This document shows positions 41,262 to 48,880 of a stretch of 48,880 nucleotides of DNA, in pieces (position 1 is the first letter of the stretch; each line of letters begins with the position of its first letter). A model generated the notes under the pieces. It was given only the letters and a program-made list of their open reading frames with translations. It was not told the DNA's origin and searched no databases. Location of the stretch: contig NZ_JOCF01000088.1 in the NCBI RefSeq assembly GCF_000720635.1, forward strand, positions 1 through 48,880, read 5' to 3'. Source of the DNA: Streptomyces sp. NRRL WC-3742. Its GTDB lineage: Bacteria; Actinomycetota; Actinomycetes; Streptomycetales; Streptomycetaceae. Both the position numbers and the translations under genes were made by a program.

Positions 41262-41639
41262 ATGTCCGAAGCAGACAGCCCCGCGCGCGAAGGCAGCCCC
41301 GACTCGGCGGTCGACCGGGTCGCCGACTTCTACGGCGCCTACATCGACGCCGTCTCCGACGGAACCGACGACCTGGGCGGCGAACTGCGCGCCCACTACC
41401 TCACCGAGGACCTGCGCCAGCGCCTCGCCGCCTGGGAGGAGGCCAACCACGCGGACGGCGTTCTGCGCGCCCAGAACGTGCCCGCCCGCTGGGAGGTGCG
41501 CTACCACGACTCGGGCGCCGGGCACCTGTTCACCACCGTCACACTCACCTGGGGCGCCGGTGCGGACGCCGGCCGCACCACGCTGGCCGTGCAGAGCGAC
41601 CTCGCCACCAAGCTGATCTCGGACATCGAGGTCGCCTGA
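41262..41639 (+). CDS. hypothetical protein, DUF3828/NTF2-like in appearance
   Basis: A 125-residue protein, MSEADSPAREGSPDSAVDRV, with ADFYGAYIDAVSDGTDDLGG, HYLTEDLRQRLAAWEEANHA and LFTTVTLTWGAGADAGRTTL. The helix-rich start followed by long strands suggests an NTF2-like or DUF3828-like fold, but no defining motif is certain. GGAG lies eight bases before ATG 41262. It is monocistronic as far as can be seen. Confidence 0.6.
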   Translation: MSEADSPAREGSPDSAVDRVADFYGAYIDAVSDGTDDLGGELRAHYLTEDLRQRLAAWEEANHADGVLRAQNVPARWEVRYHDSGAGHLFTTVTLTWGAGADAGRTTLAVQSDLATKLISDIEVA

Positions 41640-41774
41640 GGCCCCGAGGTGACGAACCCGGGTAAGCGGTTCGGCCGGTCGGCGGACTCTGAAGGGGGTG
41701 AGGGGAGCCGCGCGACTCCCCGGCCCGGCCCCCGGCCCCCGGCGCCCGACAGCCGGCCCCGGCCCGGTCCCGCA

Positions 41775-41845
41775 CCGTCGCCCGTGCCCGCCCGGGCAGC
41801 CGACGCCCCCACCGGCGTCGCCCACCGGCCGGGCACGGGCGACGG
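41775..41845. repeat. nested inverted repeat
   Basis: CCGTCGCCCGTGCCCG (41775-41790) and its exact complement (41830-41845) form a 16-bp outer stem. A second perfect stem, CGACGCC (41801-41807) with GGCGTCG (41814-41820), is nested inside the 39-base spacer. It lies between the 41262 gene and the DinB gene and may act as a terminator or a structured leader. Confidence 0.55.
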
Positions 41846-41925
41846 GCAGCGGGAGCACCGTCCTGGTGGTCCTGCCCGGCAACAGCGGCTCCGGCAGGTC
41901 CAGCATCTCGCGGCGCAGACGGCCC
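41845..41925 (+). pseudogene. P-loop (Walker A) ATPase/kinase remnant
   Basis: A frame encodes GSTVLVVLPGNSGSGRSSIS followed by RRRR. This is the opening strand and Walker A loop of small actinobacterial P-loop kinases (usual form LVVLRGNSGSGKSSVA), here with Lys replaced by Arg. Nothing of the rest of the domain follows. It is a short dead fragment just behind the nested inverted repeat. Confidence 0.4.
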
Positions 41926-42002
41926 AGTCGCCGGCTGATGCATCCTGGGCGGCCGGCGAACTCACGCGACTGCGGTCGGCAGGTGGTGCGAGACTCGGTC
42001 CC

Positions 42003-42596
42003 ATGAAGCCCAATGATCCCAAGGACGACCTGCACCGGTACCTCAAGGCAGCTCGCAAGGCCGTTGTCTGGAAACTGGACGGATTGTCCGAGTACGACAT
42101 CCGTCGCCCCCTGACGCCGACCGGCACCAACCTCCTCGGCCTCGTCAAGCACCTCGCGAGCGTCGAGCTCGGGTACTTCGGCCCGACGTTCGGCCGTCCG
42201 CACGACGAGTCCCTCCCCTGGCACGAGGAGGGCGCCGAGCCCAACGCGGACATGTGGGCGCCCGCCGACGAGTCGCGTGAGGAGGTGCTCGGCCTCTACC
42301 GCCGTGCCTGGGCGCACGCGGACGCGACGATCGAGGCGCTGCCGCTCGACGCGATGGGCCGCGTCGCGTGGTGGGGCGACAGCGGGGACGTGACGCTTCA
42401 GCGGGTCATGCTGCACATGACGGCCGAGACGAACCGGCACGCAGGCCACGCCGACATCGTCCGTGAGCTGATCGACGGCAAGGCCGGCATGCGGGAGGAC
42501 AACAGCAACATGGACGGCGGCGACGAGGCGTGGTACCAGGACTACTGGAACCGGCTGGAGGTGTCCGCCAAGGAGGCTCAGGCCAAGCAGCGCTGA
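42003..42596 (+). CDS. DinB/DUF664-family protein
   Basis: A 197-residue four-helix-bundle protein of the DinB/DUF664 group: MKPNDPKDDLHRYLKAARKA, LLGLVKHLASVELGYFGPTF and TLQRVMLHMTAETNRHAGHA. The three metal-ligand histidines are in place (LVKHLA, and H and H in HMTAETNRHAGH). Such proteins are metal-dependent and some are mycothiol- or bacillithiol-dependent transferases, so detoxification is possible. ATG 42003 is the first Met. No strong ribosome binding site is seen, so it may be leaderless. Confidence 0.88.
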   Translation: MKPNDPKDDLHRYLKAARKAVVWKLDGLSEYDIRRPLTPTGTNLLGLVKHLASVELGYFGPTFGRPHDESLPWHEEGAEPNADMWAPADESREEVLGLYRRAWAHADATIEALPLDAMGRVAWWGDSGDVTLQRVMLHMTAETNRHAGHADIVRELIDGKAGMREDNSNMDGGDEAWYQDYWNRLEVSAKEAQAKQR

Positions 42597-42637
42597 GGCC
42601 GTTCGGGGAGCCGCTGCGGTGAACGTACTCTCCGCCG

Positions 42638-43174
42638 TCACTCGTGGTCGTGGCGCAGTGGACGGCGCACGGCCCAGGGAAGGACGAACCACAGCGAGGC
42701 GAAGATCAGCGCCACCACGCCCGTGATCGCCACCGCCAGCGGCGCCCCCAGCACCACGTCCAGCACCAGCAGCACCGCGCCGGTCAGCGCGGAGGCGAGC
42801 AGCAGCAGGCCCACCTGCGCCACCCGGGCGGAGACGGTCACGATCCGCGCCTTGCCCGGGTGCCGGTACAGGCCCCGGTGCAGCGCCACCGGGGTGGCCA
42901 GGACGGCGGAGGCGACGACGGTCAGCAGCAGGGTGGTGACGTAGATGTCCTGCTGGGTGTCGGTCAGTTCGGCGAACCGCGGGGTGAAGGCGACGCCGAG
43001 GAGGAACGCGAAGACGATCTGCACCCCGGTCTGCAGCACCCGCAGCTCCTGCAGCAGCTCCACCAGCCGCCGGTCCGCCCGCACCGCCGGGTTCTCCCAA
43101 CCGGGCGGCGGGGCCGAGGGCGGGGGGACGTCGAGGGGCTCGTCGCTTTCCGGGGGCGTATCGCTGCTGGTCAT
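42638..43174 (-). CDS. DUF6328 family membrane protein
   Basis: A 178-residue protein. An acidic, Pro-rich cytoplasmic N-terminus (about 1-40) leads into the family core RRLVELLQELRVLQTGVQIV, FAFLLGVAFTPRFAELTDTQ. Three more hydrophobic helices follow (near 80-97, 113-135 and 140-160), and a basic tail. DUF6328 proteins are four-helix actinobacterial membrane proteins of unknown function. It is divergent from the next gene with 73 bases between the starts. Confidence 0.85.
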   Translation of the reverse strand: MTSSDTPPESDEPLDVPPPSAPPPGWENPAVRADRRLVELLQELRVLQTGVQIVFAFLLGVAFTPRFAELTDTQQDIYVTTLLLTVVASAVLATPVALHRGLYRHPGKARIVTVSARVAQVGLLLLASALTGAVLLVLDVVLGAPLAVAITGVVALIFASLWFVLPWAVRRPLRHDHE

Positions 43175-43247
43175 ACGTCACATTGTGCGCCCCGGCCCGT
43201 CACCCGTCCCGGACGTTTTGTCAGTGGTGGCTGCTAGCGTCCCGACC

Positions 43248-44510
43248 GTGCCCCTGGACCACGCCTTCACCGCCCGCCTCACCGACCCGGACTTCTGGCC
43301 GCGCTACCTGTTCGAACACGACGACACCTACGAGGAGGACCACTGGGACGAAGACGACCGGGAGGACGAGTTCACGGCCCGGTTCGCCCTCGACGACGGC
43401 CATGCGCTGGTCCTCGACGTCGACCTGACCTACGGCACCTACACCCTCGACCTCGACGCCCCCGGCCTCGACGAGCCCGCCGCCCTCGGCTGGCTCGACC
43501 AGGCCCACCCCATCCCGCACGTCCTGCGCTGGGGCGAACTCGACCGCCTGGCCCGGGCGTTCGCCCTCGTCGACCCCGAACTGCGCCACTCCGGCCCGGT
43601 CCTCGCGCTGCTCGCCACCTTCACCGTCCTCGACGAGAACGACGACCCCGACCCCATGAGCCCCCTCGTCGACGCCGCCTTCCGCCACGTCCGCCCCGGC
43701 GCGGCGACTGGCCTTCGCCCCGAGACCCGGCAGTGGTGGGAATGGCGCAACCTGGCGGGCAGCGGCCTGACGTGGACGGCCACCGGACCGGACGGCCACC
43801 TCGTCGCCACCCAGGCCCAGGAGCGCTCCTCCCGCCCGCCGCTCTACACCCTCCGGCGCGAGGACGGCAGCTTCCCCTTCGCCGCCTACGCGGACCTCCT
43901 CGACCGCGCCGACCGCATCCTCGCCGACGCCGCCACCGATCCCGCCCTCGCCGACCCCGCGGTCGCCGCCGCCCTCACCCGCTGCACGGTCCCCGACGGC
44001 GCCACCCACCTGCCCGCCCTCGCCGCCGCCCTCCGCACGGCCGGCTACGGTCAGGCCGTACTCCTCCGGGCCGTGTCCGACCCCCACGACCGGGCCGAAG
44101 CCTGCTGGGCCGTCGAAACCCTCGCCGCCCTCCCACCCGGCTCACTCCTCACCCGCTGGTACGGCCCGAGCCCCCTCGCCACCGCCCGCCACTGGGACCT
44201 CCAACTCGACCTCCCCGTCCACGGCCGCCCCTACGGCTACGCCCGCACGGTGACGGAGGACCTCAACCGCCGCCTCGCCGAGGCCGGTCTCGGCAACGCC
44301 GAGATCTGCGGCGCCACGATGCGCCGCAGCGCGACCGGCGAGATCCTCTCGGACCTGATCCTGCTGGACATCCTCATCCGCGACGACCTCCCCACCGGCC
44401 ACGCCCTCATCGCCGCCACCCTGGCAGCGCACACCGCCGGCCCGGAGACGGTCGTCACCAACCGCACGACCGAGACCGCCTGGAGGCCCTTCGACTCCTC
44501 AGCCGACTGA
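43248..44510 (+). CDS. hypothetical protein
   Basis: A 420-residue soluble protein starting at GTG 43248 (VPLDHAFTARLTDPDFWPRY). The N-terminal region is very acidic (HDDTYEEDHWDEDDREDEFT). A middle DVDLTYGTYTLDLDAPGLDE strand region and long helical stretches follow, and the C-terminus has RHWDLQLDLPVHGRPYGYAR and ILSDLILLDILIRDD. Codon bias is excellent throughout. No enzyme motif is recognised; similar proteins are seen in Streptomyces as orphan hypotheticals. There is no clear ribosome binding site, and TAGCGT ends seven bases before the start, suggesting a leaderless mRNA. Confidence 0.75.
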   Translation: MPLDHAFTARLTDPDFWPRYLFEHDDTYEEDHWDEDDREDEFTARFALDDGHALVLDVDLTYGTYTLDLDAPGLDEPAALGWLDQAHPIPHVLRWGELDRLARAFALVDPELRHSGPVLALLATFTVLDENDDPDPMSPLVDAAFRHVRPGAATGLRPETRQWWEWRNLAGSGLTWTATGPDGHLVATQAQERSSRPPLYTLRREDGSFPFAAYADLLDRADRILADAATDPALADPAVAAALTRCTVPDGATHLPALAAALRTAGYGQAVLLRAVSDPHDRAEACWAVETLAALPPGSLLTRWYGPSPLATARHWDLQLDLPVHGRPYGYARTVTEDLNRRLAEAGLGNAEICGATMRRSATGEILSDLILLDILIRDDLPTGHALIAATLAAHTAGPETVVTNRTTETAWRPFDSSAD

Positions 44511-44733
44511 CGAGCCCGCGTGGGCGGCGATCAAGGTGTCCACCCGCAGGGCGAGTTCGAGGCGTACATCGACACGCAGGCCGCTTGCGACGAGCGGGTA
44601 GACGAACCCGCCGCCGTCTTCCGTCGCGGCCTCCGTCTCGGCCTCGAGCGCCGCATCGCCCTGGCACGGGCGCCGGCCGCCGGGATCCGTCGCACACCGG
44701 GAGGCTTCGAGGTCGGCGCACATCGTCAGCGGT
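44499..44733 (-). pseudogene. possible C-terminal remnant on the minus strand
   Basis: A minus-strand frame of about 75 codons ends TEDGGGFVYPLVASGLRVDV, RLELALRVDTLIAAHAGSSV. The last 45 codons have good third-position bias; the upstream part does not. Its stop overlaps the end of the preceding plus-strand gene. No family is recognised. It is either a small gene or the tail of a deleted one. Confidence 0.3.
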
Positions 44734-44770
44734 CTCCGACCGATGGGGGGAGGGGCGGGCGCCCGCCCGA

Positions 44771-45415
44771 TCAAGCGCCGTAGGCCCGGAGGAAGACGTC
44801 GACGGCCTGCCTCGCGTCCTCGTCGCCGTCGCCGCTCCCCGCGCCGTACGAGCGGAACTGCGCCGGGCCCGTGAGGAGGGCGAGGAGGTGCTCGGCGGCC
44901 CGGTCCGGGTCGCAGGGGCGTAGGTGGCCGGCGAGGGCCAGGCGGGCGAGGTGGTCGGAGAGGGCGCGCTGGAGGCGGACGGCGGTGCGCTCCCGCACGT
45001 CGGCGCTGAGCCCGGGGAACGATTCGGCGTGAGCGCAGGCGAGCTCCCGCAGGGCGGTCGCCTCCGGCCCGAGCCACAGCTCGGCGAGGGCCTGCCCGAT
45101 GGCCGTCAGTGCCTCGCCCACCTGGCCGCCCGCCACCCCACGGAGCCGCTCGACGGCCGCGAGGCCCTGCTCGGCGACCCGCCCGGCGGCGGCCTGGACG
45201 GCCTCCCGGTAGAGGGCCTCCTTGTCGTCGAGGTGGTTGTAGACGGTCGGCTTGGCGACGCCGGCCTCCCGGGCGACCTCCTGGACACAGGTCTGCGCAT
45301 AGCCCCGCCGAGCGAAGACGGTGAAGGCGGCGGTCAGGATCGCCTCCCGCCGCTGCTCACGACTGCGCGCGCCATGACCGGTACCACTGACGGCAGTTGA
45401 CGAATCTGAACCCAT
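44771..45415 (-). CDS. TetR-family transcriptional regulator
   Basis: A 214-residue repressor. The N-terminal helix-turn-helix (about 20-66) reads REQRREAILTAAFTVFARRG, then CVQEVAREAGVAKPTVYNHL, DDKEALYREA. A helical ligand domain follows. A perfect 18-bp palindrome spans its own start codon and a second near-identical one lies 47 bp away, so autoregulation and control of the divergent Dabb gene are very likely. The ligand is unknown. Confidence 0.93.
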   Translation of the reverse strand: MGSDSSTAVSGTGHGARSREQRREAILTAAFTVFARRGYAQTCVQEVAREAGVAKPTVYNHLDDKEALYREAVQAAAGRVAEQGLAAVERLRGVAGGQVGEALTAIGQALAELWLGPEATALRELACAHAESFPGLSADVRERTAVRLQRALSDHLARLALAGHLRPCDPDRAAEHLLALLTGPAQFRSYGAGSGDGDEDARQAVDVFLRAYGA

Positions 45416-45423
45416 GGGTTCAG
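45406..45423. promoter_or_regulatory. palindromic TetR operator O1, over the tetR start codon
   Basis: CTGAACCCATGGGTTCAG is a perfect 18-bp palindrome covering the ATG of the TetR gene (45413-45415 on the minus strand). Protein bound here would block its own transcription or translation start. Confidence 0.7.
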
Positions 45424-45452
45424 TCTAGATCCGAACCGACCAGACCAGATTC

Positions 45453-45470
45453 CTGAACCAGCTGGTTCAG
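45453..45470. promoter_or_regulatory. palindromic TetR operator O2, before the Dabb gene
   Basis: CTGAACCAGCTGGTTCAG is a perfect 18-bp palindrome that shares all but four bases with O1 (consensus CTGAACC-N4-GGTTCAG). Its centre is 47 bp from that of O1, and it ends seven bases before ATG 45478. Confidence 0.7.
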
Positions 45471-45474
45471 TTGA

Positions 45475-45885
<411 letters not shown>

Positions 45886-46170
45886 GACGAACCGGCCCTC
45901 GCCGCACTTCCTGACCTGGGCGTTCGGGGCCGACCCGGCACACCAGGGGGTCCCGAACGGGCGGGTGGCGGCGAAGGAGTAGGAGGTCTCCGGCAGCACG
46001 TTGAGTTCGGTCAGGCTTCGGTCGGCCTCGTAGCGGAGGGCGTAGCGGTGCTGGTCGGACGGCACCTTGGCTCCGGTGTGCCCGACGGAAACGCCGGCGT
46101 TGTTGACGGCGACGGCCGTTGTGTACTCGAAGGCGGAGCCGATCGTCGTGGTACACGCGGAAGCAACAGG
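45886..46170 (-). pseudogene. lipoprotein or secreted-protein remnant
   Basis: A minus-strand frame encodes LSALPVASACTTTIGSAFEY, TTAVAVNNAGVSVGHTGAKV, LTELNVLPETSYSFAATRPF and GTPWCAGSAPNAQ with strong coding bias. The start resembles the end of a lipoprotein signal (VASAC). No start codon or basic n-region is present upstream (to 46200), and at its 3' side the frame runs without a stop into the antisense of the Dabb gene. Both ends are therefore truncated. The family is not identified. Confidence 0.4.
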
Positions 46171-46261
46171 CAGCGCGGAGAGCCGTTCACGGGAAGTGGA
46201 TGACGACCGGGTGCGAGAAGCGCACCCTTCCTGCGGCCTTCGCCCTGCACGGTGCTTCCGG

Positions 46262-46822
46262 TCAGTCGGTGGCCGTCAGTGCCTCGCGTGCGGTGGTGAG
46301 GATCTCCTCGGAGAGCGGGGAGCCCTTGGTGGCCCGGGACAGGACGAGGGCGCCGAGCATGGTGCACAGCCGGGTGATGCCGTCCTGGTCCTTGGTGTCG
46401 AGCCAGTCGGCGAAGTCGCCCACTCCCTGGGTGTAGACGCGGTGGGCCTCGCTCTCCCCGCCGTCGCGGGCCATGTCGGTGGCGAGTGCGGCGGCGGGGC
46501 ACCCGTCTGCCGCGCTGTCGCGGTGCTCGGTGGAGAGGTAGGCGTCGATCAGCGCCCGCTGGGCGGCGTCGCGCCGCCCGGCGTACTGATCGAGCCCGTC
46601 CTTGTGGTGCTGGGCGAGTTCGCCGAACGCGTGGGCGGTGGCTTCGTCGATGAGTGCCTCCTTGGAGGCGAACTGCTTGTAGAAGCCGCCGTGGGTCAGA
46701 CCGGCCGCTTTCATGAGGTCGGCGACGCTGACGTGGGTCCCCTGTTCCCGGAACAGGCGGGAGGCGGTTTCCACGACCCGCCGGCGGTTCTCCTCCGCCT
46801 GCGCCTGCGATACGCGGCCCAT
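46262..46822 (-). CDS. TetR-family transcriptional regulator
   Basis: A 186-residue repressor: MGRVSQAQAEENRRRVVETA, then SRLFREQGTHVSVADLMKAA and GLTHGGFYKQFASKEALIDE form the helix-turn-helix of the YxxF-K type. The C-terminal domain has QRALIDAYLSTEHRDSAADG and CPAAALATDMARDG, with a Cys typical of the TetR_C subgroup that governs SDR/reductase genes. GGGAGGTGG precedes ATG 46822. It is divergent from an SDR gene, with an inverted repeat between them, so it most likely represses that gene and possibly the MDR gene that follows. Confidence 0.93.
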   Translation of the reverse strand: MGRVSQAQAEENRRRVVETASRLFREQGTHVSVADLMKAAGLTHGGFYKQFASKEALIDEATAHAFGELAQHHKDGLDQYAGRRDAAQRALIDAYLSTEHRDSAADGCPAAALATDMARDGGESEAHRVYTQGVGDFADWLDTKDQDGITRLCTMLGALVLSRATKGSPLSEEILTTAREALTATD

Positions 46823-46871
46823 CGGCCACCTCCCGATTGGATGTCGACTGGCATCTATCTTAGACCAGTGC

Positions 46872-46893
46872 TTAGATTGTAGTCGTAATCTAA
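46872..46893. promoter_or_regulatory. candidate TetR operator between tetR and SDR genes
   Basis: TTAGATT-N8-AATCTAA is a perfect 7-bp inverted repeat in an AT-rich stretch, 49 bases from the TetR start and 43 bases from the SDR start. A further half-site, CTTAGAC, lies at 46860-46866. Confidence 0.55.
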
Positions 46894-46936
46894 TTGGTGC
46901 GGCCGCCCGGAGGCGTCCGTGACGCTGGGAGTGAGC

Positions 46937-47623
46937 ATGGAACTGCAGGACGCGGTAGCAGTGGTCACCGGTGCCAACCGGGGGCTCGGGCGGCATCTGG
47001 CCGCCCAGCTCGTGGAACGCGGGGCCAAGGTGTACGCGGCGGCCCGTCGCCCCGAAACGGTGGACCTTCCGGGTGCCATCCCGCTGCGGCTCGACGTGAC
47101 GGACGCGGAGTCGATCCGGGCGGCGGCTCGCACCGCCTCCGACGCGACGCTGCTGGTCAACAACGCGGGCATCTCCACCGGAACGCCCCTGATGACGGGC
47201 AGCCCGGACATGGTGCGCCTGGAGATGGAGGTGAACTTCTTCGGCCCGCTCGCCGTGACGCGGGCATTCGCCCCGGTCATCGAGTCCAACGGCGGCGGCG
47301 CCGTGCTCAACGTGCTGTCGGTCCTGTCCTGGCTGCACCCGGCCGACCTCGGCGCCTACGCCGCGGCGAAGGCCGCGGCATGGGCGCTGACCGGCGCGGT
47401 CCGGGAGGAGCTGGCGCCCCGCCGCATCGCCGTCTCGGCGCTGCACGTCGGATACATGGACACGGACATGGCCGCGAGCGTTCCCGCCGACCGGAAGGCC
47501 GACCCCGCCGAGGTCGCCGCCCAGGCGCTGGCCGGCATCGAGCGGGGACTGCCCGAGATCCTCGCCGACGAGACCACCCGGCACGTGAAGCGGAGCCTGG
47601 CCGCATCACCGCCCGCAGCGTGA
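46937..47623 (+). CDS. short-chain dehydrogenase/reductase
   Basis: A 228-residue classical SDR with the NAD(P) motif VAVVTGANRGLGRHLAAQLV (TGxxxGxG), LVNNAGIS after strand 4, a catalytic Ser in LSVLSWL, and YAAAKAA (YxxxK). The Arg-rich region after strand 2 (AAARRPETVD) suggests NADP preference. ATG 46937 has GGGAGTGAG upstream; GTG 46919 would only add six residues. It is regulated by the divergent TetR in the likely model and is followed 124 bases later by an MDR-type reductase on the same strand. Confidence 0.93.
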   Translation: MELQDAVAVVTGANRGLGRHLAAQLVERGAKVYAAARRPETVDLPGAIPLRLDVTDAESIRAAARTASDATLLVNNAGISTGTPLMTGSPDMVRLEMEVNFFGPLAVTRAFAPVIESNGGGAVLNVLSVLSWLHPADLGAYAAAKAAAWALTGAVREELAPRRIAVSALHVGYMDTDMAASVPADRKADPAEVAAQALAGIERGLPEILADETTRHVKRSLAASPPAA

Positions 47624-47747
47624 GGCGCGCCCGCCGCATCGGCGGGGCGTGATGAACCAGCAGTGAAGACCAGAAGGTATCTCGTACCGGGGCAGCCCGA
47701 AGCGAGCCGAGATCCCGTCCCTGTGCGGACGGGACAGGGAGACAGCG

Positions 47748-48752
47748 ATGAAGGCTTACTTGATCGAGAAGTACGGTGACCGGTCCGCGGTGCGCGCCGC
47801 CGAGTTGCCCGATCCGGAGCCGGGCGCCGAGGACGTGCTGGTCAAGATCCATGCGGCGAGTGTCAACCCGCTGGACTTCAAGATCCGCGACGGTGCCTTC
47901 AGGCGGATCCTCCCGTACCGCCTCCCTCTCGTGCTGGGCAACGACCTCGCCGGAGTGGTGGTCCAGGTCGGCTCGGCCGTCACCCGGTTCGCGGTGGGTG
48001 ACGAGGTCTACGCCCGGCCCGACAAGGACCGCATCGGCACCTTCGCCGAACTCATCGCCGTCCACCAGAACGACCTGGCCCGCAAGCCGGCCGGCCTCAC
48101 CATGGCGGAAGCCGCCTCCCTTCCCCTGGTGGCCCTCACCTCATGGCAGGCGCTGGTGGAGAGGGCACAGGTCCAGCCGGGCCAGAAGGTCCTGATCCAC
48201 GCGGGCTCCGGCGGAGTGGGCACCGTCGCCGTCCAGCTGGCCAGGCACCTGGGCGCACACGTGGCCACCACCGCGAGCGCGGCCAACGCCGCCCTGGTCA
48301 GGGAACTCGGTGCGGACGTCGTCATCGACTACCGCGCCCAGGACTTCGAGGAGCTCCTGGACGGCTACGACGTCGTCCTGGACACCCTCGGCGGCAAGAC
48401 CCTGGAGAAGTCGCTGCGGGTCCTCAAACCGGGCGGGAAGGTCATCAGCATCGCCGGGCCCCCCGACGCGGACTTCGCCCGCGAGCTCGGCGCGAACCCG
48501 GTCCTGCGGCAGGCGATGAGCGCGCTGAGCTTCAGGACCCGACGCCAGGCCAAGCGCCAGGACGTGACCTACTCCTTCCTGTTCATGAAGGCCGGCGGCG
48601 ACCAACTGCGCGAACTCACCCGGCTCATCGACGCGGGAGAGGTCCGCCCCGTCGTGGACCGCGTCTTCCCGTTCGCGCAGACCCGCGAAGCCATGGAGTA
48701 CGCCGAGAAGGGCCGCGCCAAGGCCGGCAAGGTCGTCATCGCGATGGCGTGA
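47748..48752 (+). CDS. NADP-dependent MDR oxidoreductase (zeta-crystallin/quinone reductase type)
   Basis: A 334-residue medium-chain dehydrogenase without zinc ligands. The GroES-like start is MKAYLIEKYGDRSAVRAAEL, with VKIHAASVNPLDFKIRDGAF and VLGNDLAGVVVQVGSAVTRF. The Rossmann motif is HAGSGGVGTVAVQLARHLGA, and VVLDTLGGKTLEKSLRVLKP follows. Such enzymes reduce quinones or enones with NADPH. ATG 47748 follows GGGAGACAG. It may share regulation with the upstream SDR gene, although the 124-base gap could hold its own promoter. Confidence 0.92.
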   Translation: MKAYLIEKYGDRSAVRAAELPDPEPGAEDVLVKIHAASVNPLDFKIRDGAFRRILPYRLPLVLGNDLAGVVVQVGSAVTRFAVGDEVYARPDKDRIGTFAELIAVHQNDLARKPAGLTMAEAASLPLVALTSWQALVERAQVQPGQKVLIHAGSGGVGTVAVQLARHLGAHVATTASAANAALVRELGADVVIDYRAQDFEELLDGYDVVLDTLGGKTLEKSLRVLKPGGKVISIAGPPDADFARELGANPVLRQAMSALSFRTRRQAKRQDVTYSFLFMKAGGDQLRELTRLIDAGEVRPVVDRVFPFAQTREAMEYAEKGRAKAGKVVIAMA

Positions 48753-48845
48753 GGGCCGGCACTCGCCACACCACCGACAGGCCCCGGGCAGCGAGAGGAT
48801 CCCGCCTTCCACCACCCCTGCCTTCCACACCCCCAGGAACCGATC

Positions 48846-48880
48846 ATGAGCGCACCGCGCAGTTCCCCCACCCCCACGCC
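48846..48880 (+). CDS. 5' end of a gene running off the window
   Basis: ATG 48846 preceded by AGGAA opens a frame MSAPRSSPTPT that is cut by the window edge. A Ser/Pro-rich N-terminus is all that can be seen. Confidence 0.35.
   Translation, partial: MSAPRSSPTPT

Noticed and set aside
40503..43181. Minus-strand open frame of 892 codons
   Set aside because: It spans the HAD, hypothetical and DinB genes in antisense and has no domain; it is open only because stop codons are rare at this GC content.
44520..44783. Plus-strand frame of 87 codons after the 43248 gene
   Set aside because: Third-position bias favours the minus strand here, and no ribosome binding site or family is visible.

Overview
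The window comes from a high-GC actinomycete, almost certainly a member of the Streptomycetaceae (Streptomyces or a close relative). The evidence is the strong G/C bias at third codon positions, frequent GTG starts, GGAGG-type ribosome binding sites, a dense set of TetR/ArsR/HxlR/LysR regulators, and a rare TTA leucine codon at the start of one biosynthetic gene. It reads as accessory chromosome. Intact small operons alternate with truncated, frameshifted or fused gene remnants, and no rRNA, tRNA, CRISPR array or complete insertion sequence was seen.

The central feature is a three-gene unit at about 14.1-21.1 kb. It encodes a Pls-type membrane-bound nonribosomal peptide synthetase (adenylation and carrier domains, six membrane helices and three tandem left-handed-beta-helix C domains), a 2,4-diaminobutyrate 4-aminotransferase and an aspartokinase. 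The last two make aspartyl phosphate and convert aspartate semialdehyde to L-2,4-diaminobutyrate, and no ectoine A or C gene is present. The simplest reading is a poly(2,4-diaminobutyrate) locus, a relative of the epsilon-poly-L-lysine system. It has an AT-rich leader carrying an inverted repeat, a TTA codon, and an aspartokinase whose effector-binding region departs from the usual sequence.

Layout: 0-1.6 kb holds two small membrane proteins. 1.7-4.3 kb is a sulfatase gene overlapping a gene for the formylglycine-generating enzyme that would activate it. 4.3-6.6 kb is an eroded redox/dormancy-type segment: a transposase scrap, a GAF histidine kinase remnant, a zinc alcohol dehydrogenase missing its catalytic domain, an HTH-PPOX protein and a rhodanese scrap. 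6.6-10.0 kb is an FAD monooxygenase / ABM monooxygenase / DUF1330 operon divergent from a LysR regulator. 10.0-13.4 kb holds an ADH fragment, a BrkB-type membrane protein, CsbD and other small stress-type proteins, a very long perfect hairpin, a lipase with a shifted tail, and a BrkB-like remnant. After the synthetase locus, 21.1-26.7 kb carries hypotheticals, a DUF4916/NUDIX protein, a secreted S33 tripeptidyl aminopeptidase and an MFS transporter.

26.7-35 kb has an NmrA-type protein downstream of a tandem palindromic operator, a broken DUF1772 gene, a secreted carboxylesterase, thiol peroxidase, and an MFS exporter divergent from an ArsR-type regulator. 35-40.8 kb has an HxlR regulator divergent from an F420-type NADP oxidoreductase, an ArsR regulator, a GNAT, a Tat-exported cytokinin-dehydrogenase-like flavoprotein, and a YciI-HAD pair. 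41-48.9 kb holds DinB, DUF6328, Dabb, SDR and MDR proteins. Two TetR regulators there sit in divergent intergenic regions with clear palindromic operator candidates.
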